Part shown: piece after piece, positions 41,519 through 50,780 of the stretch
Position numbering within the stretch: the first letter of the stretch is position 1
How the letters are laid out: every line of letters starts with the position of its first letter
Origin: Paenibacillus terrigena DSM 21567
Lineage (GTDB): Bacteria; Bacillota; Bacilli; Paenibacillales; Paenibacillaceae
Length of the DNA stretch: 64,000 nt
NCBI RefSeq assembly: GCF_000374845.1
Contig: NZ_KB895412.1
Coordinates: 381,056-445,055, forward strand
Reading direction: 5' to 3'
Made by a program: the position numbers and the translations under genes
The notes under the pieces: model-generated
What the model saw: only the letters and a program-made list of their open reading frames with translations
What the model was told of the DNA's origin: nothing
Database searches by the model: none

Positions 41519-42652
41519 ATGGGCAGCAGAAATAGACTGAAATTATGGGTCATGACGAGTGAATATCACCCTCGCATTGTTGGCGGGCTCGGAATTGTTG
41601 CCACACAATTGACCCGAAAATTGAGCAAAACAGGTATGGATGTGACGGTGTTATGTACGAGTGAGGATGGCGAGAATCAGCTTGATAGATCGAGAGTGAA
41701 TGGAAAAATTGGTATCATTAGGATTCCGAAAGACAAGAAGCATTACCGTAAGTCCTCTCGTTCGTTCAGACCAAAACCCCTATTAGGATTATCCACTTCG
41801 ACAGCCTCTGACCCGCCAGACCTCATTCATGTTCACAGTACAGAATATGCAGCTGCTGCAAGGGCGGCGGCAAGCAAGTTCGGTATTCCTCTCGTGTATA
41901 CCTGCCATTCCCTTGCATCCAAAGGGATTCATTCCAGACAAGGGAAGAATCAGACCCAATTAATTCGCAGTGCAGCAAAGATTGTCGTCCCAAGTAAATG
42001 GCAAGCAGCTGAAATTAAGGATTTATATCCAAAAAGCAGTCGGGGGAAGGTCAGTGTCATTCCTAATGGTGTGAAGAGCGTCAGGAGAAGGAGAAAACTA
42101 AAGGGTTCATCTCATGAATTGCTTTATGTTGGAAGGATAATTCCTGATAAAGGCATCAAATCCTTGATCAGAGCCATTGCTTTATTGTCACGTGCGCACA
42201 AGAATGTACATCTAACCATCGTTGGGAAAGGGAAATCGATGAAAAGTTCACGTGCCCTAACACGACGTCTAGGGATTTCGAAGAACATACACTGGATCCC
42301 TAACAGAAAGAACGAAGAAGTCCTTGCGATGTATTCTTCTTATGGTGCTGTTATTGTACCAAGCAAGAAAGAATCATTCTGTCTGGTTGCCCTGGAAGCC
42401 ATGGCTAGCGGTGTCCCCCTCGTATCCACCCTATCTGGCGGGTTAAGTGAATTCGTAAATGCGAAGAATGCTCAAATTATACGATCCGTTGATAGCAAAT
42501 CGATCGCTAAAGCGATCACATCGATGTGGAACAAGCCTGCCAAGACCAAGAAACGTATCAAAAACGCTCGACTCACTGCGAAGCGTTATCGTTGGCGTGC
42601 AATTGCCCGTCAGTACAAATCGCTATTTTTGAACATGACGAAGGTGATTTAA
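41519..42652 (+). CDS. Family 4 glycosyltransferase, CotSA-like
   Basis: This 377-residue GT-B-fold retaining glycosyltransferase has an N-terminal acceptor domain opening LWVMTSEYHPRIVGGLGIVA and including DLIHVHSTEYAAAA and VVPSKWQAAEI. The C-terminal donor domain has LLYVGRIIPDKGI near 200 and the EX7E-type motif KKESFCLVALEAMASGVPLV near 282-301. It is rich in Lys and Arg. In Bacillus, CotSA of this type is a spore-coat protein; the adjacent CotS-like gene one base downstream supports the same role. CAGGAGG lies eight bases before the ATG. Expression in the mother cell is suggested by the sigK-type promoter. Confidence 0.85.
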   Translation: MGSRNRLKLWVMTSEYHPRIVGGLGIVATQLTRKLSKTGMDVTVLCTSEDGENQLDRSRVNGKIGIIRIPKDKKHYRKSSRSFRPKPLLGLSTSTASDPPDLIHVHSTEYAAAARAAASKFGIPLVYTCHSLASKGIHSRQGKNQTQLIRSAAKIVVPSKWQAAEIKDLYPKSSRGKVSVIPNGVKSVRRRRKLKGSSHELLYVGRIIPDKGIKSLIRAIALLSRAHKNVHLTIVGKGKSMKSSRALTRRLGISKNIHWIPNRKNEEVLAMYSSYGAVIVPSKKESFCLVALEAMASGVPLVSTLSGGLSEFVNAKNAQIIRSVDSKSIAKAITSMWNKPAKTKKRIKNARLTAKRYRWRAIARQYKSLFLNMTKVI

Positions 42653-42653
42653 T

Positions 42654-43655
42654 ATGAATGAGCGGATGTTCAACATCGCAGATGGTTTTGGGCTTGAGGT
42701 CAGTCGTATGAAGAAAATCCGGAAAGGGATCTATCGCGTTATCACACGTGATCATCGGTCCTTTAGCCTCAAACGTATGCCCAAACGACTTGCACGGCTG
42801 AAATGGACGGATCGGGTGCTGCAACGGATCAGGAAGCGTGGCGTGCTGATTTCTTGGCGTAATCCTCAAACGCGAGCTGGAAGTAAGCTCTATGTTCTTT
42901 CCGCTAAGGGTACGCCCTTCGTACTAACGCCTTGGCTGTCGGGAAGAGAACCTTCTCCCACATCATTGAAAGATATGCGAGCTTGCGGTGCTGCATTGGC
43001 GCGAATGCATGAATCTGGGAAGGATGAAATCCTTGGTGGGATGAAATACAGCCGAATTAGGACCTGGAAATCTACGCTCCTAGCGCAGCACAAATTTCTG
43101 AAAAAAAAGATAAAAAAAGCGAAGCGGAATGAATTTCGGCCTTCGATTAATTCATTTGTGCAGGAGCATGGTGCAGAAATTTTACGTTACTCGAATCAAG
43201 CGAGGACATTGCTGCGACTTAGCGATTATCGTAAGTACTGCAAAAAGCCTGGTCAATTCGGTGTTCTGTGTCACGGAGATGGAGGCCCGAGCAATTTTAT
43301 CTGTAATGCCAAAGGAACACATCTCATTGATTTCGAGACATTGCACATCGATTTACGCGCCTTTGACTTGTATCGCGTCATCTATAATTCATGCAAGGAC
43401 TATCATTGGGATTTCGCGATAGCCAAGGCGATTCTGAACGGTTACCGTCAGGTCGCAAAACTAAGTAAACACGATTATGAACTCATTCGAGTATGGTTGC
43501 GATTCCCACTCACAACATACCTCGTGCTATCACCCTTCCCAAGATTCCCTCTGAACATAAAATATTTACGATGGGCGATTCGTTCCGAAAGACGAATTGG
43601 AACATTCCTGCAGAAGCTTGATAAATATGCAGTTAAGCATAGCACTTCATCATAG
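42654..43655 (+). CDS. CotS-like spore coat protein of the aminoglycoside phosphotransferase fold
   Basis: This 333-residue protein has the kinase-like APH/CotS fold: the catalytic-loop pattern LCHGDGGPSNFICN near residue 204 and metal-site LIDFETLHIDLRAFDLYRVI near 223-243. The usual DFD/DFG is DFE here. Very basic segments (KKKIKKAKRNEF near 148) fit a coat protein or glycan-binding surface. CotS proteins sit in the spore coat and may phosphorylate small molecules or be inactive. The gene starts one base after the glycosyltransferase stop, so translation is probably coupled. A terminator follows. Confidence 0.85.
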   Translation: MNERMFNIADGFGLEVSRMKKIRKGIYRVITRDHRSFSLKRMPKRLARLKWTDRVLQRIRKRGVLISWRNPQTRAGSKLYVLSAKGTPFVLTPWLSGREPSPTSLKDMRACGAALARMHESGKDEILGGMKYSRIRTWKSTLLAQHKFLKKKIKKAKRNEFRPSINSFVQEHGAEILRYSNQARTLLRLSDYRKYCKKPGQFGVLCHGDGGPSNFICNAKGTHLIDFETLHIDLRAFDLYRVIYNSCKDYHWDFAIAKAILNGYRQVAKLSKHDYELIRVWLRFPLTTYLVLSPFPRFPLNIKYLRWAIRSERRIGTFLQKLDKYAVKHSTSS

Positions 43656-43701
43656 GTCTGAACGAGGTTATATCAGCGTAAAAAGTTGATTCGGATACAA
43701 T

Positions 43702-43728
43702 GGCCTTGCTGCGGCAAGGTCTTTTTTT
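43702..43728 (+). terminator. Terminator of the spore-coat gene cluster
   Basis: GGCCTTGC / GCAAGGTC with a 4-base loop and seven T. Confidence 0.85.
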
Positions 43729-43880
43729 GTGCGGCGTGCCTGTGTGGGGGTCGGTATAGTAACACGTTAAAAGAGTCTTTATGGACGTTTTACTTTTCCA
43801 ACATATAGGAGTATCGTGGAAGGGAAGGGTTTATTTAGATTGTGCTATGGATAGAAATCTACATTGGAGAGGAGAGACAT

Positions 43881-45623
43881 ATGAAGTTTCTTAAGCCTTA
43901 TATTCGAAAGTATTGGAAGCTGTTTGGGATTGCGGTATTCTTCCTCATGATTGAGGCGTTATGCGATTTACTCCAACCGACGATTATGGCGAAAATTATT
44001 GATGACGGCGTAGCGAATAGTGAGATGAATGTTGTACTGCGTTTGGGCAGCCTCATGCTCATGATTACGTTGTTCGGCGCATTGACTGCGTCGCTGCGCA
44101 GCGTTATATCGTCCAGGGTATCACAGCGGTTCGGAGCAGAGCTTCGAGCGGATTTATTCCGTAAAATTCAGGGTCTGTCCTTCGAGAACATGGATCAGTT
44201 CGATCGCGCTTCGCTCGTCACGAGACTGACCAATGACGTCACACAAGTGCAGAACTTCGTCAACGGCTTGATGCGGATTTTCGTCAAAGCGCCGCTCGTC
44301 TGTATAGGCAGTCTGATCATGGCGGTGCGGCTCAATATGCAGCTGTCCGTGGTCTTAATCGTGGTAGTTCCACTCGTGGCTGTATTTATTTTTCTCAATA
44401 TGAAAATTGGCTTTCCTTTCTTCGTGAAGGTACAGCAGGCGCTGGATAAGGTCAACGGCGTGATGCGCGAATACCTCTCCGGTGTGCGTGTTGTGAAAGC
44501 GTTTAACCGCTTCGATGTGGAAGTCGATAAATTTGAGCAAGCCAACCAAGGGCTTCAATCCCGGTCGACGACGGCGATGCGCGTCATGTCGGTGTTCAGT
44601 CCTCAGATTGTGCTTACGGTGAATCTCGGCATTATTGCGGTGCTCTGGATCGGAGGCCTGCGCGTGGATCAGGGGCAAATGCAGGTCGGCCATATTATCG
44701 CCTTCATTAACTATATGACACAAATTTTGTTCTCCCTCATGATGATCTCGATGATCTTCAACATGTTCGTACGTGCCAAGGCTTCCGCAGAGCGGATCGG
44801 CGAGGTGTTCTCCACATGGAATGCGATGACGTGGGACAGCAAGGTAGAAGGTCAAGCCGATCAGCGCGGTCGGATCGATTTCGACGAGGTGACGTTCGCG
44901 TATACGGGGACATCGGGGGACCCGGTGTTGAAGCAGATTTCATTCTCCTGTGCGCCGGGTCAGATGATCGGGATCATAGGCTCAACAGGTTCGGGGAAGA
45001 GCAGCTTGGTTCATCTTATTCCGAGGTTCTATGACGCAACATCCGGTACGGTCAGCGTCAATGGCGTTGACGTTCGTCAAATGGATCCGCAGAAGCTGCG
45101 CGAGACAATTGCAATTGTACCGCAGAAAACCGTACTATTCTCGGGGTCTGTAATCGAGAATATTCAATACGGCAAGGAAAATGCGACGCAAGAAGAGATC
45201 GAATTGGCTGCGCGGATCGCAGAAGCGCATGATTTTATCGCGGAATCGCCCGAAGGGTATCATTCCCGAATCGGGCAAGGGGGAGTCAATTTCTCGGGAG
45301 GTCAGAAGCAGCGATTGTCTATTGCAAGGGCACTTGTCCGTAAGCCGGACATTCTCATTCTCGATGATTGTACGAGTGCCGTCGATGTCGCGACGGAGTC
45401 CCGCATTAAGGCGGGGTTGAAGCAATACGCAGCAGGACTCACTTGTCTGCTGATCGCACAGCGCATTACATCGGTCATGGATGCGGATCGGATTATTGTT
45501 CTGGAGGACGGCGTCATCGTTGGGCAAGGGACGCATCATGAGTTGATGGCCGATTGTACGGTATATCAAGAAATATTCCAATCCCAATTGGGAAAGGAGA
45601 TGAATCATTATGCCGCAAAATAG
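43881..45623 (+). CDS. ABC exporter half-transporter, degenerate-site subunit
   Basis: This 580-residue fusion of a six-helix export membrane domain (about 10-310) and an ATPase domain (about 335-575) has Walker A GSTGSGKS near 366, signature FSGGQKQR near 471 and Walker B ILILDDCTSAVD near 491. In Walker B the catalytic Glu is replaced by Asp. That replacement is the mark of the non-catalytic site subunit of heterodimeric exporters such as BmrC or TM287. GGAGAGGAGAG precedes ATG 43881. The partner gene overlaps by 14 bases. It probably exports drugs or lipids; there is no regulator gene nearby. Confidence 0.92.
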   Translation: MKFLKPYIRKYWKLFGIAVFFLMIEALCDLLQPTIMAKIIDDGVANSEMNVVLRLGSLMLMITLFGALTASLRSVISSRVSQRFGAELRADLFRKIQGLSFENMDQFDRASLVTRLTNDVTQVQNFVNGLMRIFVKAPLVCIGSLIMAVRLNMQLSVVLIVVVPLVAVFIFLNMKIGFPFFVKVQQALDKVNGVMREYLSGVRVVKAFNRFDVEVDKFEQANQGLQSRSTTAMRVMSVFSPQIVLTVNLGIIAVLWIGGLRVDQGQMQVGHIIAFINYMTQILFSLMMISMIFNMFVRAKASAERIGEVFSTWNAMTWDSKVEGQADQRGRIDFDEVTFAYTGTSGDPVLKQISFSCAPGQMIGIIGSTGSGKSSLVHLIPRFYDATSGTVSVNGVDVRQMDPQKLRETIAIVPQKTVLFSGSVIENIQYGKENATQEEIELAARIAEAHDFIAESPEGYHSRIGQGGVNFSGGQKQRLSIARALVRKPDILILDDCTSAVDVATESRIKAGLKQYAAGLTCLLIAQRITSVMDADRIIVLEDGVIVGQGTHHELMADCTVYQEIFQSQLGKEMNHYAAK

Positions 45624-47490
45624 TGGCTCAGACCGCGCAGCAGGTACAGCAGCGGCAGCAGTAAGACCGGGGCCAGGCGGTCCGGGAGGAGGCTTCGGCC
45701 AACGCGGAGCGGGGAGAGCTGTCGTGAAGCCGAAGAATTTCAAGGCGACGCTCTCAAGGTTATGGCAGTATGTCGGGACCGAACGCCGCTGGCTGACGAC
45801 GATCTTCATGTTCCTGGTTGTCGATGCTTTACTCATGCTGTTCGTCCCGTATTTGATCGGCAAATCAATTGATACGATGACGGGCCTAGAGGGCCGTGTA
45901 GACTTTGATCTGCTCGAAGTAATTATTATTGTACTCGCTTCGGCCTACCTCATAGATGCCGTCCTGACGCTTCTCCAAGGTTGGTTCATGGCGGGGGTCT
46001 CCCAGCGGATCGTAATGAAGCTGCGCAGCGCGTTATTCGCGAAGCTGCAGAAGCTGCCTGTCGCCTATTTCGATCGGCAGTCCCATGGCGAGGTCATGAG
46101 CCGTCTCTCGAATGATATCGATAATGTGAGCAACACGATTTCCCAATCGACGACGCAGCTGATGTCCGGGGCGATTACGATTGTAGGTTCGCTCGTCATG
46201 ATGATCGTGTTAAGTCCGATTCTGGCCTTGGCGAGTCTCATCACAGTGCCGCTTGTCTATCTGCTGACCCGGACGATTGCACGGCGGACGAGTGTATTGT
46301 TCAAGGAACAGCAGGTTCAGCTTGGCAAATTAAACGGACATATTGAGGAGACGATTTCGGGCATTGAAGTCGTGAAGGCGTTCAATCATGAGGAACGTGC
46401 CATTGCGGACTTTGATGCGGTGAATGACCAGTTATTCAAAGTTGGGCTTAAGGCGCAAATTTGGTCAGGATTCCTTATGCCGATCATGAACGTGATCAAT
46501 AACCTCGGGTTCGCCGCAGTTGCGATGGTCGGTGGGGCACTCGCTGTGAAAGGGATGATTACAGTCGGCGTTATCGCGGGCTTCATCAGCTATTCACGGC
46601 AATTCGTTCGCCCGCTCAACGACATGGCGAATATATTCAACGTGCTTCAATCGGGTGTAGCGGGTGCGGAACGAGTCTTCGAGGTGCTGGATGAGCAGGA
46701 GGAGCCCGAGGATGCACCGGGAGCCATTGAACTGCGGAATCCGAGTGGACATGTCGTCTTCGAAGATGTGCAATTCGGTTACCGCCCGGATGTGCCCATT
46801 CTAAGTCACGTCAGCTTTGAGGCGGAGCCAGGAAGTAGTACGGCGCTCGTTGGACCGACAGGTGCGGGCAAGACAACCATTGTGAACCTGATTACACGGT
46901 TCTATGATGTGACGGGCGGCCGTATCCTGATTGATGGCAGAGATATTCGGGATTACACGCGAGATAGCTTGCGACGCGCTTTCGGCTTCGTGCTGCAGGA
47001 TACGTACTTATTCTCGGGTACGATTAAGGACAATATTAAGTACGGCAAGCCGGATGCGACGGATGCAGAGATTCGGGCGGCGGCTGCCATGGCGAATGCG
47101 GATGTATTCATTCAGCGGCTGCCGAAGAAATATGACACGGTACTCTCGGAGAATGGCGGCAATCTAAGTCAAGGTCAGCGGCAGCTGCTGGCGATTGCAC
47201 GAGTGATTCTGGCGAAGCCATCGATCTTGATTCTAGACGAAGCGACGAGCAGTATCGATACGCGTACGGAGCTGCATATCCAAGATGCGCTGCTGAACAT
47301 TATGCAAGGGCGGACCAGCTTCATTATTGCGCATCGGCTGAATACGATTCGAGATGCCGATACGATCATGGTCATTGACCATGGCTCGATTGCTGAGGAG
47401 GGTGGACATGACCAATTGCTGCAAGAAGAGGGCGTCTACGCGAGAATGTTCAACAACCAGTTCCGCAACCTGGAAGAGAAGCTGTCGTAA
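45610..47490 (+). CDS. ABC exporter half-transporter, catalytic subunit
   Basis: This partner half-transporter has 626 residues. An extra N-terminal Gly/Pro/Arg-rich tail (about 9-37; RPGPGGPGGGFGQRG) precedes the membrane domain (about 55-350). In the ATPase domain, Walker A is GPTGAGKT near 415, the signature LSQGQRQ near 519 and Walker B ILILDEATSSID near 540 with the normal catalytic Glu; the H-loop is IIAHRLNTI. With the upstream subunit it forms one full and one degenerate ATP site. AAAGGAGATG lies inside the end of the previous gene, eight bases before the ATG. The flexible glycine-rich tail is a notable feature shared by some YheH/BmrD-like proteins. Confidence 0.92.
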   Translation: MPQNSGSDRAAGTAAAAVRPGPGGPGGGFGQRGAGRAVVKPKNFKATLSRLWQYVGTERRWLTTIFMFLVVDALLMLFVPYLIGKSIDTMTGLEGRVDFDLLEVIIIVLASAYLIDAVLTLLQGWFMAGVSQRIVMKLRSALFAKLQKLPVAYFDRQSHGEVMSRLSNDIDNVSNTISQSTTQLMSGAITIVGSLVMMIVLSPILALASLITVPLVYLLTRTIARRTSVLFKEQQVQLGKLNGHIEETISGIEVVKAFNHEERAIADFDAVNDQLFKVGLKAQIWSGFLMPIMNVINNLGFAAVAMVGGALAVKGMITVGVIAGFISYSRQFVRPLNDMANIFNVLQSGVAGAERVFEVLDEQEEPEDAPGAIELRNPSGHVVFEDVQFGYRPDVPILSHVSFEAEPGSSTALVGPTGAGKTTIVNLITRFYDVTGGRILIDGRDIRDYTRDSLRRAFGFVLQDTYLFSGTIKDNIKYGKPDATDAEIRAAAAMANADVFIQRLPKKYDTVLSENGGNLSQGQRQLLAIARVILAKPSILILDEATSSIDTRTELHIQDALLNIMQGRTSFIIAHRLNTIRDADTIMVIDHGSIAEEGGHDQLLQEEGVYARMFNNQFRNLEEKLS

Positions 47491-47515
47491 TCTTATAGGT
47501 AGGGAAGCAGCAGAT

Positions 47516-47537
47516 GGAGGGCGAGAGCCCTCCTTTT
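47516..47537 (+). terminator. Terminator of the ABC exporter operon
   Basis: Perfect 7-bp GC-rich stem GGAGGGC / GCCCTCC with loop GAGA and TTTT. Confidence 0.85.
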
Positions 47538-47622
47538 CTCATAACTTGCCAACGCGCTGATGCACCATGTAATATTAGGCTGTACAGAACTCAGCACGTT
47601 GACAGAGGGAAGGAGGTGCGAC

Positions 47623-48648
47623 ATGGCATTAGGACCGCGTGTATTAAAAACAGGAATTGCTGTCGCGATGGCACTATATATCAGTAAGTTTCTTGGATTC
47701 CAGACGCCTGTTATTGCAGCCGTTGCCGCGATCTTTGCTATGCAGCCTTCTATTTATCGTTCTTGGCGTTATTTCTTGGACCAGCTTCAGACGAATACAT
47801 TGGGTGCAGCTATTGCACTTCTCGTCGGCATGGCATTCGCGAATGATCCACTCATTATTGGTTTAACTTGTATTATTGTGATCATGATCTGTCTGAAGAT
47901 GAAAATGGAAGAGACCATTGGTCTGACGCTCGTGACAGTCATTGCCGTGTTGGAAGCTTCCGGGCAATGGGATTTCGCATTAAGTCGGTTCTTACATACG
48001 CTCGTCGGGATTGGTTCGGCTTTTGTCATTAACATTCTGTTCTTCCCGCCGAAGCCGAATGTACAGTTCTTGAAGCAGATAGATGCTGTGTTCAATCGGA
48101 TGTCGCTGCTCCTTAGGACCGCCATCTCCGATGAGATGAAAGAATCCTCTTTCCGCTCCGAATATCAAGCGCTCGAGACGGAAATGTTGTCCTTGCATGA
48201 TAAATTTAAATTGTTCGAAGAAGAGATCAAGAAGATCAAACGCGCCAAGTATCGCAGATCGCGGCAGATTGTTGTCTACAAACAGATGCTGAACACGCTC
48301 CAGAAAGGGCTTGAAGTGCTGGAGACGATCGATAATCATTACTTCCAATCCACACGAACGCCGGAGATCAATGCAGCCTTCGACAGACATTTAGAGCTGC
48401 TTGAGAAAGCGCATGAATTAGTCCTGTTGAAATTAGACGATAAAATGAAGCCGGAGCTTGAGAGCATCGAACAGATGGAGATCGAGAACGAGAAATTCCT
48501 CCAGACGGTCATGCAGGAAATTCATTTCGATGATGGCTCCCGCCGTTTATCGATTGTTGCAGCGGCCTGTTATGAATACGGGTATCAGATTGCCCGACTG
48601 GATCGACTCGCAGGACATGCAGATATTGAGGAGAAAGTTACGTCGTAG
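47623..48648 (+). CDS. FUSC/aromatic acid exporter family protein
   Basis: This 341-residue protein has a membrane half (about 1-150, four to six segments; GPRVLKTGIAVAMALYISKFLG opening, then FAMQPSIYRSWRYFLDQLQTNTLGAA) and a soluble helical half (about 155-341) rich in Lys and Glu. This matches the DUF939/ArAE (FUSC-like) family found in Bacillus YqjA-type proteins, suggested to export aromatic acids or other anions. GGAAGGAGGTG precedes ATG 47623; upstream in-frame starts lie near the previous terminator. It has its own unit, closed by a bidirectional terminator. Confidence 0.87.
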   Translation: MALGPRVLKTGIAVAMALYISKFLGFQTPVIAAVAAIFAMQPSIYRSWRYFLDQLQTNTLGAAIALLVGMAFANDPLIIGLTCIIVIMICLKMKMEETIGLTLVTVIAVLEASGQWDFALSRFLHTLVGIGSAFVINILFFPPKPNVQFLKQIDAVFNRMSLLLRTAISDEMKESSFRSEYQALETEMLSLHDKFKLFEEEIKKIKRAKYRRSRQIVVYKQMLNTLQKGLEVLETIDNHYFQSTRTPEINAAFDRHLELLEKAHELVLLKLDDKMKPELESIEQMEIENEKFLQTVMQEIHFDDGSRRLSIVAAACYEYGYQIARLDRLAGHADIEEKVTS

Positions 48649-48672
48649 TTCTATATCTTTTCCTAGAATAGG

Positions 48673-48727
48673 AACAAAACCTGCGTGCAAGGGATGCTCA
48701 TCAGGCAACCGGCACGCGGGTTTTGTT
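48673..48727. terminator. Bidirectional terminator between convergent genes
   Basis: AACAAAACCTGCGTGC / GCACGCGGGTTTTGTT, 16 bp with one G-T pair and a loop of about 23 bases. It has an A-rich left and T-rich right arm and serves both the FUSC gene and the CAP/SLH gene. Confidence 0.8.
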
Positions 48728-48776
48728 CTGTGTATAGAGAACGAACCGCTAACCGCGGTCGTTTCTCTTGTGAGGA

Positions 48777-50780
48777 TTACGGCGTGAATTCGCTAATATT
48801 CATGGCGTTCTCTTCGACCGAAATCCAATACATCGCGCCTTCTGTTCTCAAATACAGATTCAACGCATCTTCTGTGTAAGGGCCGGACGTTATTTTGAAG
48901 TTGCCCTCACGGTCAATGGCTACTTGAACTTCTTCAATCGCCTTCGGCTTCTTCCCGCCAGTCTGAACCATCAATGTCGTCTGTTGCCCGGCGATGACGG
49001 TGAATTTCCCTTCGACGGTTAATGTGCGATCTGGATGATAGGTTGCAATAAGCGTGTAATCCTTGAGAACGGCAGGCTTCTTGTACGACTCTCGCTTCGG
49101 CAGAGGTGGCAAAAGTTCTGCTGGCGTTGGTTTGATTGGTCTTCCGCGTAGCGATTTCATTTTCGGCTTCAGATCAGCGAGCAGCTGTATGGCTTCCTGT
49201 TGTGTCATTGTGCCTTCGTTATTGAATCCGTAAATCGTTGAATCGGTATCCCCTTTGAGGTACCCCATGCCTAGCACGTACCAGATGGCGTTGTACTGTG
49301 TAAAATGAACCCCATCCACGGATGCGAGGACTTCGGCGATTTTCACGCGCGTAATCGGCTTGTCTCTAGCCGGAATGGATGTTAAGCCGAGTAACGGAAT
49401 ATTGCGGCTTGCGGCGATCTGGTAAGCGGCATCTGCCGCATGTTTCTTGCTCGCCGGGGCATATGCATCCACATCGACCTGATGCTGCTTCAGCAGCATT
49501 GTCCAGAATTCAGCTTCGGTCACCGCGGCGTCTGGTTTGCTCGCGGTTAGCGGTGGATAGGTCTTGGTTTTCAATTTCGGCAACACCTTAATCAGGACTC
49601 GCTCGGTGGCTAAGTTTCCGACATGCGCCGTGATGTAATAATTAGCAGCCTTGATTCCTTGGAAGCTGGAGGAGGATACGGGTTTTAACCCTGCCGGGTT
49701 ATTGCTGACATAACGTACATGGCTTGTGATCGGTTCAGTAACGGAATCATCGTAGAAGCCCGTGACGCGTATAGACGTTTCTTCCCCTTCATTGATAACG
49801 AGTTCATCGGGAGAGCCGGCAATGCTCAATAATTTATGGCCCTCGCCCGTCTTGAAAGACCAGGATTGATGCTGGGTTTCGGACGAGCCCTCCGTTCGGT
49901 AAGCTAGCTGGACGCGATAGGTATGAAAGCCCTCCAAAATCGTTTTCGGATACAGGAAAAGCGTATTACCGCTATAGATTTCCTCATAGAATGGAATGGC
50001 TGCACCTTTCTCGTCAATTAAGCTTGCCTCGTGCCAATCGATGGCATCGATCGTTGTAGCCGAGATAATATAACCAGAATAATCCACACCCAACTGGCTC
50101 AGCGGATTGGGAACTTCGTTGCCGTAGAAGCCTACAGGGGCTTGGGTCATCCCTGGAAAAGGATAGGCGGCGATGCCGTTCTGAAGCGGTGCAGGCGCAC
50201 GAGTGCCGCCTAGATTCACGACCGCGGTGCCGTCAACGAGTGCGATTCCGACTTCATTGTATTTGGGGCTAAGGATGATCGCGCGATGGTATGCGGTATC
50301 CAGCCACCCCTGCATGGCCTGTCTGCTCGTCTTCTGCTTGAAATGCATGACTTCGCCTGAGCTGCGGTAGGTGCCCGCCTGATTCCATCCCGCCGCCTTC
50401 ATGCGATCCATTGCGCTCGTGCCGGTGAATCCTTCCATGCCTTGTTTCTCTTGATGGGCACTTAGAGAGACCTTCTTGTCTCGTTCGTGCCGGTTGTAAT
50501 AGGCGGCGTGGCTTCTTGCAGCTTGTGTAATCTCCTTGCTGAGTACGAGGGCAGGCACGCCAACTTGGGCACGGATTTCATTCAGCATCGCTAGCGCGTC
50601 GAGTTGATCCTGTGCATCGCTGGACGAATCCGTGCTGGCTGCTGCTCGAGTCTGTTCTAGAAGAGCGGATTGTACGAAATACATGCCGAGCGTCAGCAGC
50701 AAGATGATGCTGAGGCGGGCGAACTTGCGGCGATGCTGCCCGTGCGCTTGGATGGTGTTACTTGGTGTGTCGGTAGACAT
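48777..50780 (-). CDS. Surface protein with CAP domain and S-layer homology region
   Basis: This 667-residue extracytoplasmic protein has a cytoplasmic basic start and one membrane or signal segment near 22-45 (ending TRAAAST). A CAP/SCP domain (about 60-195) has LNEIRAQVGVPALVLSKEITQAARSHAAYY, SGEVMHF and AYHRAIILSPKYNEVGIAL. Middle beta domains follow. An SLH-like region (about 420-550; TRVKIAEVLASVDGVHF, GYLKGDTDSTIYGFNNEGTMTQQEAIQLLADL) then leads to a C-terminal beta region. SLH modules attach proteins to pyruvylated wall polymer. CAP domains are found in secreted proteins with varied roles. The gene is monocistronic. Confidence 0.82.
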   Translation of the reverse strand: MSTDTPSNTIQAHGQHRRKFARLSIILLLTLGMYFVQSALLEQTRAAASTDSSSDAQDQLDALAMLNEIRAQVGVPALVLSKEITQAARSHAAYYNRHERDKKVSLSAHQEKQGMEGFTGTSAMDRMKAAGWNQAGTYRSSGEVMHFKQKTSRQAMQGWLDTAYHRAIILSPKYNEVGIALVDGTAVVNLGGTRAPAPLQNGIAAYPFPGMTQAPVGFYGNEVPNPLSQLGVDYSGYIISATTIDAIDWHEASLIDEKGAAIPFYEEIYSGNTLFLYPKTILEGFHTYRVQLAYRTEGSSETQHQSWSFKTGEGHKLLSIAGSPDELVINEGEETSIRVTGFYDDSVTEPITSHVRYVSNNPAGLKPVSSSSFQGIKAANYYITAHVGNLATERVLIKVLPKLKTKTYPPLTASKPDAAVTEAEFWTMLLKQHQVDVDAYAPASKKHAADAAYQIAASRNIPLLGLTSIPARDKPITRVKIAEVLASVDGVHFTQYNAIWYVLGMGYLKGDTDSTIYGFNNEGTMTQQEAIQLLADLKPKMKSLRGRPIKPTPAELLPPLPKRESYKKPAVLKDYTLIATYHPDRTLTVEGKFTVIAGQQTTLMVQTGGKKPKAIEEVQVAIDREGNFKITSGPYTEDALNLYLRTEGAMYWISVEENAMNISEFTP

